NCBI GenBank assembly: GCA_014155875.1
Contig: JACEFZ010015095.1
Span: 1-64,000, forward strand
Reading direction: 5' to 3'
Length of the DNA stretch: 64,000 nucleotides
Origin: Cepaea nemoralis
Taxonomy: Eukaryota > Mollusca > Gastropoda > Stylommatophora > Helicidae
In this document: positions 22,828-34,500 of the stretch, piece by piece
Layout of the letters: each line of letters starts with the position of its first letter
Position numbering within the stretch: the first letter of the stretch is position 1
Position numbers and translations under genes: made by a program
Notes under the pieces: generated by a model
What the model saw: only the letters and a program-made list of their open reading frames with translations
Told to the model about the DNA's origin: nothing
Database searches by the model: none

Positions 22828-22888
22828 ATGGAGAGTAAACTACCATCAAATGTCAAGATAGAACAACCTGAAGTCTATGTAGGTCAAG
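22828..22888 (+). CDS. C2H2 zinc-finger gene, coding exon 1 (20 residues)
   Basis: The exon spans 22820-22888, preceded by the acceptor TTTCAG and followed by the donor AAG|GTAAGA. ATG at 22828 opens MESKLPSNVKIEQPEVYVGQ and leaves one base (G22888). That base joins AA at 28222-28223 to make Glu, exactly in frame with the finger exon. VKIE at residues 9-12 matches the SUMO-attachment consensus. A short acidic, SUMO-motif-containing leader exon before a large finger exon is common in animal C2H2 genes. The join was read by eye and not confirmed by RNA. Confidence 0.7.
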
Positions 22889-24268
22889 GTAAGATTAAGT
22901 GAAATATAACATAACAGTTAGTTGAATATCCTAAACCAGCGCACCAGGGCCAGATGGTATAATATACGACGACATCACTAGGTGTACCGACAATGAGCTA
23001 GAGAAACTAGCAGACATGTACAACAACAGTATAGAGAGTGCTAGCATCAAGGAGGAGTGGTTACACAGCTATCTGATTCCCTTGCCGAAGCCTGGCAAAG
23101 ACCACACAAAAAGTCAGGGATATCGAGTTGTAACCATGCAGAATACAACAGGCAAGCTGCTGGAGAAATTAAGTGCCAGGAAAATATCAAGCCAGCTAGA
23201 GAGGCAAGGTGTTTTCCCACCTACCCTGGTGTCGCCTGTTGTCTCTGGGGGGACAGTAGAATCAATAAGCACACTTCAACTTCCCTTTTTCCACTGTTGG
23301 GTCTATTGCCAGACTTTTGTCCTACACACCCCCTGTTCAGTCTTCTATTCACTATCTCTCTCTCTATTATCGTAAGACCATACCCCTCTTCACTTTCCTT
23401 CAGCACATACCCCCACTAACACCAGATTCGAACAAATTGATAAAACATTTATTGCAGAAAAGTGTCAGTGGTGTGTGTGATGTATGGATGTGGATATATG
23501 TGGTGTAATCTATCTTAAATGTGCGACAGGATATAGTCTATGATCAGCATCACAGTTGTCATCATAATACAGCCACTCGACGTCACAAGGCACAGAACAG
23601 GAAATATCTCACCAAGGGCTGTCTCTCTGACTGATGCTGTTTTTCTTCCCACTATGTTTTGGAGACTTTCGAATAATATATTCTCCACTGAATTATTTTT
23701 GTATTAGTTATTCTTTCACTGATACACATCCGACAATCTGGAATTAGCATAGTTCCCGTGAATGTCTGATCACCACTGTTTGATTGAGTTACTTATGGTC
23801 CGTTATTTCTACAAACCCGATATACCGGTCGGTAATATAATCCATGGATTGAATAACATAAACATCGGTTCACCAATATATCGCTTATACACTGCGGTTT
23901 TTTCACTCCTGGAAAATGTTACTGGTAGTCTTTTCCTTTCTCTACTGTTTAAAGTAACTATTACTGTTCTTCATTATTTCGGTGTATTGAATGCCGTTAT
24001 TGAACACCTCACTTAGAGTGATTCAGTTTTAGTGGTCATTTTAACTCAGCACTTGTCTGACCTTCTTGCTAAACAGAGTTCACAACTGGATATCCTTTAT
24101 TACTTTACCAGAGTATGACCAATTTCTTCTGCTCAGATTGGTAACTACTTTCCATTTTCAAGTGTGGGGAACCTGTTGAAGAAACATCAGCTAGTGAGAG
24201 AAACTCAAATCCTAACCATTCCATGTGAATGGAGGTCTAAGGCTATATTCAGTCTGTAAACTCTATAT

Positions 24269-24647
24269 CAGTGGTTCTCAACCTTTTTTGGCCCATTCCC
24301 CCCTTCATCATATTTTTAGAACGTCATTCTCCCCCTTTCGTATTTCCTCCCTAAAAATTTCCCCCTGCCCCTACACAGTATACATAATAATTGAAGCTAA
24401 ATTTAATAGCACATACTAAAACAAGTCTAGACATCTACATAAAACGTGATTTGCGGATCTACTTACGTTATAAAATGAATTTAAGAAGGATGATATGTAC
24501 AGAACCGTAAAGTATGAAGAAGAAAAAAATGTCAAGTAATCGGTTCTTGTATAAAGCAATCTAGAAATAATCTTAATTCCCCCCCTGGAAACCCCAAAAT
24601 TACCCCCTGGGGGGGGGGGGGAATTCTCCACCGGTTGAGAACCACTG
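24269..24647. mobile_element. Non-autonomous hAT element (379 bp)
   Basis: Terminal inverted repeats CAGTGGTTCTCAACC and GGTTGAGAACCACTG, flanked by the 8-bp duplication CTCTATAT (24261-24268 and 24648-24655). Both are diagnostic of hAT transposons. It contains C-rich arms and a G-run at 24609-24621. No transposase is encoded. Confidence 0.92.
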
Positions 24648-24655
24648 CTCTATAT

Positions 24656-24934
24656 CATCCTAGAGTTACACTCTTTCATAAGACAGAGTAGTTCAGCACT
24701 CTACCCTATACAAGGTAAAAGAAAGAAACGCTAAAGGAAAAGCACATAAATGCTAGTATATACTTATCTTCTATTATACTAGTATTCATACTATCGAGTG
24801 CCCTGACACCTGACTCAATCCACTAAGTTCCTTCTCAGCTAAATATTGCCGACACTCTATATTATAATCACACACAAATACACTATGCTAGAGTTCTACT
24901 CTACATCAATATTACCTTATTTAACCTATTGATT
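24656..24934. other. Solo-LTR interior, no gene seen
   Basis: AT-rich sequence between the hAT element and the LINE G fragment. Nothing else is recognised. The rest of the putative LTR (23230-24260 and 25581-26220) is likewise without coding signal. Confidence 0.5.
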
Positions 24935-25580
24935 GATCTAGGAACCGACATCACAGCATTCGGGACATTCCCATAAGCGCTCCGTCTCCATCCTCAGGAA
25001 CCAGCGAAGAGTTCCAGCACTAATAGTTCCAGTAGCAATCTGATTATATGTCCATCTCGCCTTTCCGTCGAGCGTCGGCCAGATCCCCTCGTCACTCCTC
25101 GCTGCCTCATTCTAACCAGACTATGGTGATCAATTTGCTCCTCCGAGGTGTACACGTGCTCCCACAAGGCCGCAACCACATCTGCCTTCTCATGCATCAA
25201 TACTCGACCAAGTTCTGCTGAGCCAGCCAGTCTATCTGCCTGTTCATTCCCCAGCACACCGGCATGCCCAGGAGAAAAGATCCAGGTGATGCTTGCTACC
25301 TGTGATCTCCAAAGCGAAGCAAGCCACTCTGCTCGAAGCTTGCCTGTTCTTACCCTTCTCAGCATGCTTTCTGAGTCAGTTACAATCACAATATGTGTAT
25401 GTATCATGTTTTCTATCCAGCGGAAAGCTGCACTGATCGCCTCCACCTCCATTCTTAAGCTAGATGTAGTGTCATCATACGCCAGGCTCTCCTGCACCAA
25501 ACGCCGACCATTAGTTTTTGCCAAGAACCCCCAAGCACTTCTCCTACCTCTCAACACCGACCCATCCGTGTTATTTAACC
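24935..25580 (-). mobile_element. LINE G (I-group) 3' fragment with RNase H
   Basis: The minus-strand frame from about 25575 begins at TDGSVLRGRRS and includes the RNase H blocks MEVEAISAAFRWIE, VTDSESMLRR, FSPGHAGVLGNEQADRLAG and a C-terminal tail, open to 24994. It is 5'-truncated at the RNase H start. A more decayed member of the same family is at 52690-52985. Confidence 0.78.
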
Positions 25581-28221
25581 TATTTCAGTCCTTAACAATA
25601 AATCAACTAGTCACATCAAGGACCAAAGCCTGTCGCTGTTAAACTACACTGGGCTTCGTGATTTGACTTGCTAATACGGCACTGAATTTAATCCACACTC
25701 CGTCTTGTGTTAAACACACCTGCAGACTGAAGGGAACTTGTATTTTCCTATCATTTATACTTTAGCTCCTCTTTTTGATCTTCATTCAACAACAACCGAA
25801 ATTTCTTTTGATGACCGATCTCTTCGGGACATCAATGATATCCATTCGGTTCTCCATGACCACGGACATCCAATTCTGTTACTTCAAACACCTCTGATAG
25901 TTTTTATCGTCTCCGTCTTCCCATATCAAAGGTTTGTGAATTGGTATATCGTGATTCCCTCTCCCGTGTTCAAAGGGTTTAAAATCGTTGTTTCCCGTCG
26001 TCCGTCTCCCAACAAACACTCGGTATTTCCTTTGATCTCCGATCTCCGTTTTCCGAACTCCATATTCTACGTTCAATAACCTTAAATCTGTTCTCGGATC
26101 TTGGGTCAATAACTTTCCATCCTCGTGTAATATAATCAATTTTCTGTTTTGATATAACGTAGGGTCATTAACTTTCCAGTATTTTTAACATTTAGGAGCG
26201 TTGACCTCTAGTTTCGTGACACCTGGGTGGGTACCATCCAAAAAGAGAAACCTGGACTAATGCAGCAGTTTTTGCCCATGATGTCTATGTAGGTTTCCAC
26301 TCAGGCATTGAAACCTTTGCTGCAGTGATTGATCTTGATGCGTACAACAAAGTACCATTGGATTTTTTAATGCTTCAGCTTCTTGAACTCAAAATAAGTC
26401 CATTCCTCCTTAGCTGGATCGCTGCTGCCCTCTTCCAATGGAAAGTAGTTTTTAGATGTGGCAGTTGGACTTCAGAACCAACAACAATATATCCTGGCCT
26501 ACCACAGGGATCACCATTATCTCCGGTACTGTTCAACGCCTACACTGTGAGAATCACCAGTGAGCAGATCACTGGACCTGGTAGGACATTGTCATATGCC
26601 GACGATGTTTTAGTGTATCGTCAGGGTAAGGATAGAGATCAGGTTGCTGTGGAGCTACAAACTGAACTCAATCGCATAAGTACTTGGTGTATTGAGGCTT
26701 GGGCAATGGTCAACCCAAAAAAGGCAACAGTGACTTGGTTCTCGTTGAATAATCATATTGTCAACACTCCAACACCAACTGTAAATCTGTGTTCAGAGAC
26801 GGTGGAAAGACCGCAGGCAGTGAATTACCTGGGGATACGGTTTGATCGAAGCCTTGCCTATAATGAGCACATAGACCAGGTGATAACAAAGACCAGACTG
26901 AGCAGCGCCATATATACGAGGGGCTGGTCATGTTTGTTTTGGAGTATGCAATGGCAAACCTGACTCTCAGCCATAAGCAGATAGAAAGGATGGAAAGGAT
27001 ACAGAATGAAGCTATCGCATTATTCTTGGATGTACAAGAGATACAGCATGCAGGGCGATGCGCTACCTTCTTGATTTTCCAACCATTGAAGACAGAATAC
27101 AAGTCTGCAGAGCATGCGCCTGCCTCAGAGTTAATGCAAACACACAACATCCACTGCACAGTGAAATTTTGAAGGTGAAGGGCAGCAGGTTAAAAAGAAG
27201 ATGGTCTTGGATGGGTCAAGCTGAAGACATTCTTCAACAGGTGTGTTCACTTGAGGACTTAGAACCTGGTGAGGAGTGGGTACAAGTGCCAACAGATTTC
27301 TGCACATCCTTTTCAGTTTTCTTCCAACTAGACAGAAAATGTAGACAAGAAAATTTGGCTGCTGTGGAGGCGGAAGTACAAGTGTTGATTTTCGAGAATT
27401 CGTTAGACAGTGATGCTGTTATTTACACAGATGGGTCGGTGGTCCGACATGTGAGAAGCTCATGGGCCTATACGGCTAGGACCGGAGGGAGAATTGTGAA
27501 GGAGGACTCTGGTGCTTTCACTGAAACCACACGTAGCCTGACTATGGAAGTCATGGCAGTAAGTAAAGCAATAACATGGCTCGAGACACAGACATTCAAT
27601 AGGGCATGTTTCCTTAGCGAGTCAATGAGCATGCTCAAGAGGACAGAGACGTGGTGGATCCGAAGAGAGTTGTTGCTATCTCTGGAGTGGTCTTGGCTGG
27701 CAAAGATTAGAGTACAAGGGAATGAACGGGCTGACAAGCTCGCAGGTAAGGCTACTGTGGAGGGCGGACGCACCATGGACCAGGCTGACATTCTGAATGC
27801 TCTACGAGAAGTAAGACTTTTGCGAGAACCAAGTGATAACTGTGAATCTACAACCATGGTCAGACTGCGAGAACAGCAAATAAAAAGAGGGGTGGCCAAA
27901 CAAGAACACTACGCAGGAAGCCAAAGAAGATTGATAAACCAACACAGAACTGGTGTCGTTAGCCACTACACGCTGCAGGATTTGCTGAGGAGGGGGATCC
28001 GAGCACTTATGGACTGAATGGTTCGATGTGCTATGAGAATGATCTGTCGAATAACTAACTAACATACTTGAGAACATTAATCATTCTTCTTCTCCATCTT
28101 TCATTCACTAGAGATTGATTGTTTATAGCTGCAATGTATGTCTGTTTGATTACACATAGACACATGTTAAATGCCTTGTATATTCATGAGGTTATTAATT
28201 TTTTACTTTGGTGTGTTTCAG

Positions 28222-29921
28222 AAACACATTCGTGGTCTCCAAGTAATCCTTACCTCTCCATACAAGAGCATTCACAAAAGTGGACATGTGACAGCATTGA
28301 CGTGAAGGTTGTGAAACGAGAACTATCGGATGTTCTGTGTGAGGACAGGAGTCACAGCTTCAGTAAAATGGTAGACATAGCTGGGGGTAGCATCATTCCA
28401 GAAATGGCAGGGAACGGCAACTCAGAATCAAGAATGGTTGAGAACAGGTGTAAGGATTCAGTAAAACATGAAATTTGTTGTCAAATGTCAGAAAATGTCT
28501 CTTCTTTTGCTGGAACTGGCAATCTGAAGAAACATAAGCGAACACATACAGGAGAGAAGCTTTACCTCTGTGATGATTGTGGTGCTTCTTTTAAGCATGC
28601 TAGCAATCTGAAGGATCATAAGAGAACACATACAGAAGAGAAACGTCACTTGTGTGTTGATTATGGTGCCTCTTTTAAGCATGTTAACAGTCTGAAAGCC
28701 CATAAGAGAACACATACAGGAGAGAAACCGCACAAGTGTGATTATTGTGGTGTTGATTTTGCTTATGCTAGCAATCTGAAGAACCATAAGATAATGCATA
28801 CAGGAGAGAAACCTTACAAGTGTGATGATTGTGGTGCTTCTTATAAGCGTGCTGGCAATCTGAAGGATCATATGAGAACACATACAGGAGAGAAACCTTA
28901 CAAGTGTGATGATTGTGGTGCTTCTTATATGCGTGCTGGCAATCTGAAGGATCATATGAGAACACATACAGGAGAGAAACCTTACATGTGTGATTATTGT
29001 GGTGTTGAGTTTGCTTATGCTAGCAGTCTGAAGGTCCATAAGAGAACACATACAGGAGAGAAACCTTACATGTGTGATTATTGTGGTGCCTTTTTTAAGA
29101 ATGCTAGCAATCTGAAGAATCATAAGAAAATGCATACAGGAGAAATACCTTACAAGTGTGATTATTGTGGTGCTTCTTTTACTCAATCTGGCACTCTGAA
29201 CAGACATAAGAGAACACATACAGGAGAGAAACCTTACAAGTGTGATTATTGTGGTGCTTCTTTTACTCAATCTGGCACTCTGAAGAGACATAAGAGAACA
29301 CATACAGGAGAGAAACCTTACAAGTGTGATGGATGCGGTGCTTCTTTTCACCGTGCTAGCGATCTGAAGAGCCATGAGAGAACACATAAAGGAGAGAAAC
29401 CTTACATGTGTGATAATTGTGGTGTTTCTTTTAAGCATGCTAGGAGTCTGAAGGCTCATAAGAGATCACATACAGGAGAGAAACCTTATAAGTGTGATGA
29501 TTGCGGTGTTTCTTTTAACCGTGCTAACAGTCTACTGACCCATAAGAGAACACATACAGGAGAGAAACCTTACAAGTGTGATGATTGTGGGGCTTCTTTT
29601 GCTCGTTTTGGCGCTTTGAAGAGACATAAGGAAATACATACAGGAGAGAAACCTCACAAGTGTGATTATTGTTTTGCTTCTTTTACGGATGCTAGCAATC
29701 TGGAGAGACATAAGCGATCACATACAGGAGAGAAACCTCACAAGTGCGATAATTGTGGTGCTGATTTTTCTTATGCTCACATTCTGAAGAATCATAAGAA
29801 AACACATACAGGAGAGAAACCTTACATGTGTGATTATTGTGGTGCTGCTTTTACGCAACTTGGTAATCTGAAGAAACATAAGGGAATACATCATCATCAT
29901 GTGCCCCACCAGCTGGCTTAG
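28222..29921 (+). CDS. C2H2 zinc-finger gene, exon 2 (16 fingers)
   Basis: With exon 1 the product is 586 residues. Residues 21-115 are a leader with a second SUMO-like site (VKRE, 51-54). A half-finger lacking its cysteines follows (GNLKKHKRTHTGEK). Then come 16 fingers in tandem at 28-residue spacing, first Cys at 137 and last zinc His at 577, joined by TGEKP linkers. Finger 2 has lost its second Cys (CVDY) and the others keep C2H2. The product should be a nuclear sequence-specific DNA-binding protein; no KRAB, BTB or SCAN domain is seen. Fingers 4/5 and 8/9 are near-duplicates, so the array grew by tandem duplication. The end is odd: HHHVPHQLA and the stop at 29919-29921 come from the CAT-repeat tail and terminus of a minus-strand RTE-2, so the host array is cut short. 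Confidence 0.85.
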
Positions 29922-30201
29922 GCGTTCATGTCTCTTCACAATACCAAAGAATGCTATTTGTCTCTGTCTTTTAATTGTGTGTCATGTTCTAGTGTCAATA
30001 ACCTCATCCAGGCAATTATTGCTAGTTACTCTGGCTGTCCAAGGTATTCACAATATTTGTCATGAGAGTGACATCTTCATTGCTTCCAACCTGTTCCTAA
30101 TTTGTTCAGTCGTGTTCCATAATTTTCTGCCTTGCAGTAAGACAGGTTCTATATCACGTTTTAGCACTCTTTTTCTGACGTACAATGATAGTGACTTACT
30201 G

Positions 30202-30209
30202 CATGAGAT
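30202..30209. repeat. RTE-2b target duplication, left
   Basis: CATGAGAT, repeated at 41484-41491. RTE-2a sequence is continuous when the insert and one copy are removed. Confidence 0.8.
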
Positions 30210-31597
30210 CATCAACATCAACAAGTGGCTGGCGTAGGCGTTCTTGGCCCTCCACAGATCTCGGTCTTTGGTGTTCTGTATCAACTCTGCTGATGATATT
30301 CCTCCATGTCACCGTCTCAATCCATCCAGCATCTTTTCTCTTGGTGTCGTGTGACAACACTGGCTCGGGTCTCAGTGGTTGTCAAGACCTTTGGGTTCTT
30401 ACTTCTGTCTACTATGACCTTATATCCCCCAGGGCGGTGCCCGGACGCTGACCTCCTACCAAACAATACAGACAAACAGATCACCACCTGATGATAAGAG
30501 AACACTTTTCAGATAAGTAAAATAAGAATTCAGACTCTAAACCGACATTCAAGTACAAGACAAACAGACAGAACATTGCGTATGTTGTGAGTTGTCTGGA
30601 GGACACATTCATCATCCCACTCACAGATTGTCAGTCTCATGTTTGGCGAGTGATGTAGGCACAGATGGTAGAATATCCTTCACCTGATCTCTCCTTTGGT
30701 CGTTTGGAAAGTCTCTTGACTCAAGCATAGGACAATCAGGCCTTACTGCCACACAGTCGCTTCTGCTACCAGACCTGAATCAGGGCCCACTCTTCTTTGA
30801 TCAGTTGACTGGACGAAATTCTCCTCCACGGCACATCAAGCACGTCAGTTGACACCAGAGAACACTAATAATAATGAGGGTTCCTGCAAGTAAGAAGAAG
30901 ATGCCCGGTGTCGGTGTAAATATCCACATCACCTGGTATTAATACATCCTCACCCCATATAGACTGACACTAGCTGTGTGGTCAGTTTCCACTCTCAGAC
31001 CACTTCCATGAGTCTGACTTCAGACATTACCCTTACTAGATCTGTGTAGAGCAGCCTGGTAGCTAGACCTCCATGTCCCTGATTAACCTCACTCTTGGCA
31101 AGGATAGCCTCTCTGAAAACACAGTCTATTACCATTTGAGGGAGAGGAGACAAGGTTCAAGACTTCAGGTATAACTATTTCCTGTATACTGGCCAAGGGT
31201 GTTGGTCTACGTTCCAGCTGCGCTGGTAAACCTTTCCTGAAATATTGATTACAGACAGACAAAGAAAGAAGAGTGTTATCTTAAGTCTGTCGCTTTTTCT
31301 CCTCCTCTCCTCAGGCATAAGGAAACTCTGAAAGTTATCTGCACTTAACCCTGCAGGTTTGGCTTCTCTTGGCAGCCCAAACATGTGTAAAGTTCATGTG
31401 CAGAACATCCTGTTCCCATAATACAACAGGCAGTGTATCCATTAGACATGTATAATAATATTATTCCTCTCTGAAAAAAAGAGGCAATCCATTAACCAAA
31501 CTAGAAGTTAGAAAGCAAACATTGTATGTGTGTGTCTCGTGTTTATTTACATGTGTCAGGGCGAGTTTACCCTAATAGTAGTAGTAGTAGGCCTCTT

Positions 31598-34500
31598 TCA
31601 GTCCTGAAGGACTATAGAGTTGTGCCGCTTGGGAGGTGCCTGGCAGCACCGCTGGTGACTGTATAGTCCAATTCGAGAATGACAATCTCTGTCACAGTTT
31701 CCGCATCTGTGAGACGAGGCAAGTCCCGCAGTAAGTGACTGCTCTTTGAGCCTGTGCCGTCTCTCCTCAGTTTTTTGGATCTGATTGCGCTCAAAGAGCA
31801 CCAGTCCGTTTCGTACATCTCTTCTCCAGGAGCATCTGTCTGTTGCAACTCTCTCCCACGTGTCTGGATCTATTCCAATGGTTTTCATATCTTGTTTACA
31901 CACATCCCTATATCGCATTTGGGGTCTTCCGGTTGGCCTCTTTCCTGTGGCTAGTTCTCCGTAAAGGAGATCTTTGGGAATACGTTCGTCCTCCATTCGA
32001 GATACGTGGCCCAACCACCGGAGGCGTCTCTGCTTGAGGAGGGTGTGCACTGTGGTAATATCTGCTCTTTCAAGCACCTGTTTGTTTGTTATGTGGTCTT
32101 TCCATGTTATGCCCAGGATACGTCTCAGACATCTTATGTGGAAGGAATTCAACTTCCTTTCCTGTCTTGAGTACAGGGTCCAGGATTCAGACCCGTAGAG
32201 TAGTGTGCTAACAACACAAGCTTTATATACTTGAGCTTTTGTAAGCTCTGTTAGTCTATTATTCTCCCAAACTCTTTTAGCTAGCCTAGAAAATGTTGTG
32301 GCTGCCTTTCCAATGCGTCTGTCGATTTCTGTCTCTAATGAAAGATTATCTGATATTGTCGATCCCAGATACACAAAATCGTGGACGACTTTCAATTCAT
32401 AATTAGAGATTTTGATTGACGGAGGCGCATCAGCATCTTGTTCCATCACCTGTGTTTTATTTAGGCTAATGGTGAGCCCAAAGTCTTTGCAGGCAGCTGC
32501 AAAACGATCTATGAGCCTTTGGAGATCTTCTGCTGTATGAGTAGTCAGTGCTGCATCATCTGCAAAAAGTAGTTCTCTTACGCATCTTGGTCTTATTTTG
32601 GTCTTTGCCTTGAGTCTTGATGGGTTAAAAAGTTTGCCATCAGATCTTGTGTGGAGGTATATGCCTTCAGTGGCAGTCCCAAATGCTTGCCTTAAGAGAA
32701 CAGCAAAGAAGATACCAAAGAGTGTAGGAGCAAGCACGCATCCCTGCTTTACTCCGCTGCTGATGCTGAATGACTGGGATGTTGAGCCGTCAAATAAAAT
32801 GGTCCCCTGCGTGTATTCGTGGAATGATTTCACGAGACTAAGAAGGGTGGGTGGACATCCAACCTTTTCAAGGACCTTAAAAAGTCCGCTTCTGCTCACG
32901 AGGTCAAATGCCTTTGTGAGGTCGATGAAGGCTATATATAATGGCTTCCTCTGTTCTCTGCACTTCTCTTGGAGCTGCCGGAGTGAGAAAATCATATCGA
33001 TGGTGGACCTGTTGGGTCTAAATCCGCACTGCGATTCGGGGTAGATTCTTTCAGCAAGAATGTGTAATCTTTTAAGGATTACTCTGGCAAAAATCTTGCC
33101 TGTAATGCTGAGAAGGGAAATGCCGCGATAGTTGTTGCAGTCGCTTCTGTCGCCTTTGTTTTTATAAAGGGTAACGATGTTTGCGTCTTTCATATCTTGT
33201 GGTATTGATTTTTCTCTCCAGCAGAGCTGTAATATTGCATACAGTTCTGGGATGATTGTTTCTTTGCTACATTTTAAAATTTCAGGTGGAATACTATCTT
33301 TTCCAGGTGCCTTGCCGGATTTGAGAGAGTCTAGTGCTTCGCTGATTTCTGTGAGGCAAGGTTCGTTATCCAAGGCATGCATGGCGGACTGTTGATCGAT
33401 GGCTTCCAGAGCTTCTTCGCTGACAGTGTTATCCACTGAGTATAGCTCTGAGTAGTGTTCTACCCAGCGATCCATTTGTTTCGCTCGATCTTTTATGATT
33501 ACCCCCTCAGTTGATCGTAAAGGGGCCATCTTATTTTTTGATGGACCGACAGCTTGCTTGATGCCCTCATACATTCCTCTTATATTTCCAGTGTCTGCAC
33601 AAGTTTGAATTTGAGCAGAGAGCTGTAGCCAGTACCTGTTCGCACATCTTCTTGCCATCTGTTGTACTCTATTTCTGGCCGTTCGCAATGCCTGCAGTGT
33701 TTTCTCTGAAGGTGATGTTTTATACATCGAGAATGCATGTCTCTTTATCTCCAGGACTGGGAGCATCTCTTCAGAGTGTGCTTCAAACCAGTCGGTTGAC
33801 TTAGTTTGCTTCTTGCCAAATGTTGATAGTGCTGTATTGTAGATGGTGTCGCAAAAATGACTCCATCTCTCGGTGGAATCTCCGTCTGTGGGGCCGGCCA
33901 GAGTATCCGCTAGAGCCTGCATGAATTTGTTGACCTTCTCTTTATTTTGGGTGCCACTGGTGTCAATGCGTGGTCTTCCTTCTGTTCGGCTTCTGTAGAT
34001 TCTCTTGGGCTTTATCTTCACCTTGCTGGAGACGAGTGAATGGTCGGTGTCGCAGTCAGCACCATGATAGCTGCGAGTCATCCGTACATTGCGGAGGTTG
34101 CTGCGTTTAGTGAGCACCAGGTCGAGTTGGTGCCAGTTCTTTGATCTGGGGTGCCTCCATGACACCTTGTGTTGAGGTTTCGTGTCAAAGAAGGTGTTGG
34201 TCACGCACAGATTATGGTGGCTGCAGAATTCCAAGAGACGTTGTCCATTGTCATTGATCTTCCCAACGCCAAACTGTCCTAGACATGAAGGCCAAGATTC
34301 GTGGTCGGAGCCAACCCTGGCATTGAAATCCCCCAGGATAAAAAGATGTTGTTTCTCTGGTGTTTCACTGACTTCTTTGCTAAGGTCGTCATAGAACTTG
34401 TCTTTAGATTCTGATGCTGCAGTTAGTGTTGGGGCGTAAACGCTTATAATACTAACTGGGCCTGCCTCTGTCTGGAGTTGGAGCTTCAATATTCTTTCAG

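Larger units (their letters stand above)
23230..26221 (+). mobile_element. Putative solo LTR inside LINE D copy 2
   Basis: Starts TGTCGCC and ends CGTGACA, with TG...CA termini and a 5-bp duplication CCTGG on both sides. Subtracting the hAT element and LINE G fragment inside it leaves about 1.96 kb, similar to the 2.06- and 2.09-kb LTRs elsewhere in the window. No gag, primer site or second LTR is present. I infer a solo LTR of a long-LTR Ty3/gypsy family. Strand is arbitrary. Confidence 0.62.
22935..28017 (+). pseudogene. LINE D copy 2 RT-RNase H, broken
   Basis: 22935-23229 encodes the RT start (LADMYNNSIESASIKEEWLHSY as in LINE D). After the insertion, 26227-26963 encodes the fingers/palm with SYADDVLVY, but the AIDLEDAY motif has lost a codon. 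A deletion near 26905 removes the end of the RT and shifts frame. RNase H (YTDGSV at 27427) has lost the segment carrying the PGHAG histidine near 27707, and the last codons are frameshifted. It is dead. Confidence 0.83.
22930..28045 (+). mobile_element. LINE D copy 2, 5'-truncated, split by putative solo LTR
   Basis: Matches the intact LINE D at 38265-40486, starting near SAPGPDGI. It is interrupted at 23229 and resumes at 26227 with GGGTGGGTACC, as in 38566-38574, and ends with TAAC repeats near 28045. The CCTGG flanking the interruption is duplicated (23225-23229 and 26222-26226). Its 5' limit is approximate. Confidence 0.85.
22889..28221 (+). other. Intron 1 of zinc-finger gene, TE-filled
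   Basis: 5333 bases, from donor GTAAGA (22889) to acceptor GTGTTTCAG (ending 28221). All but about 200 bases belong to a broken LINE D and a putative solo LTR with its own nested insertions, so the ancestral intron was short. Confidence 0.68.

Noticed and set aside
28488..29459. 323-codon minus-strand frame opposite the zinc fingers
   Set aside because: Mirror of a periodic coding repeat; composition is that of the antisense of the TGEKP-linker repeat.
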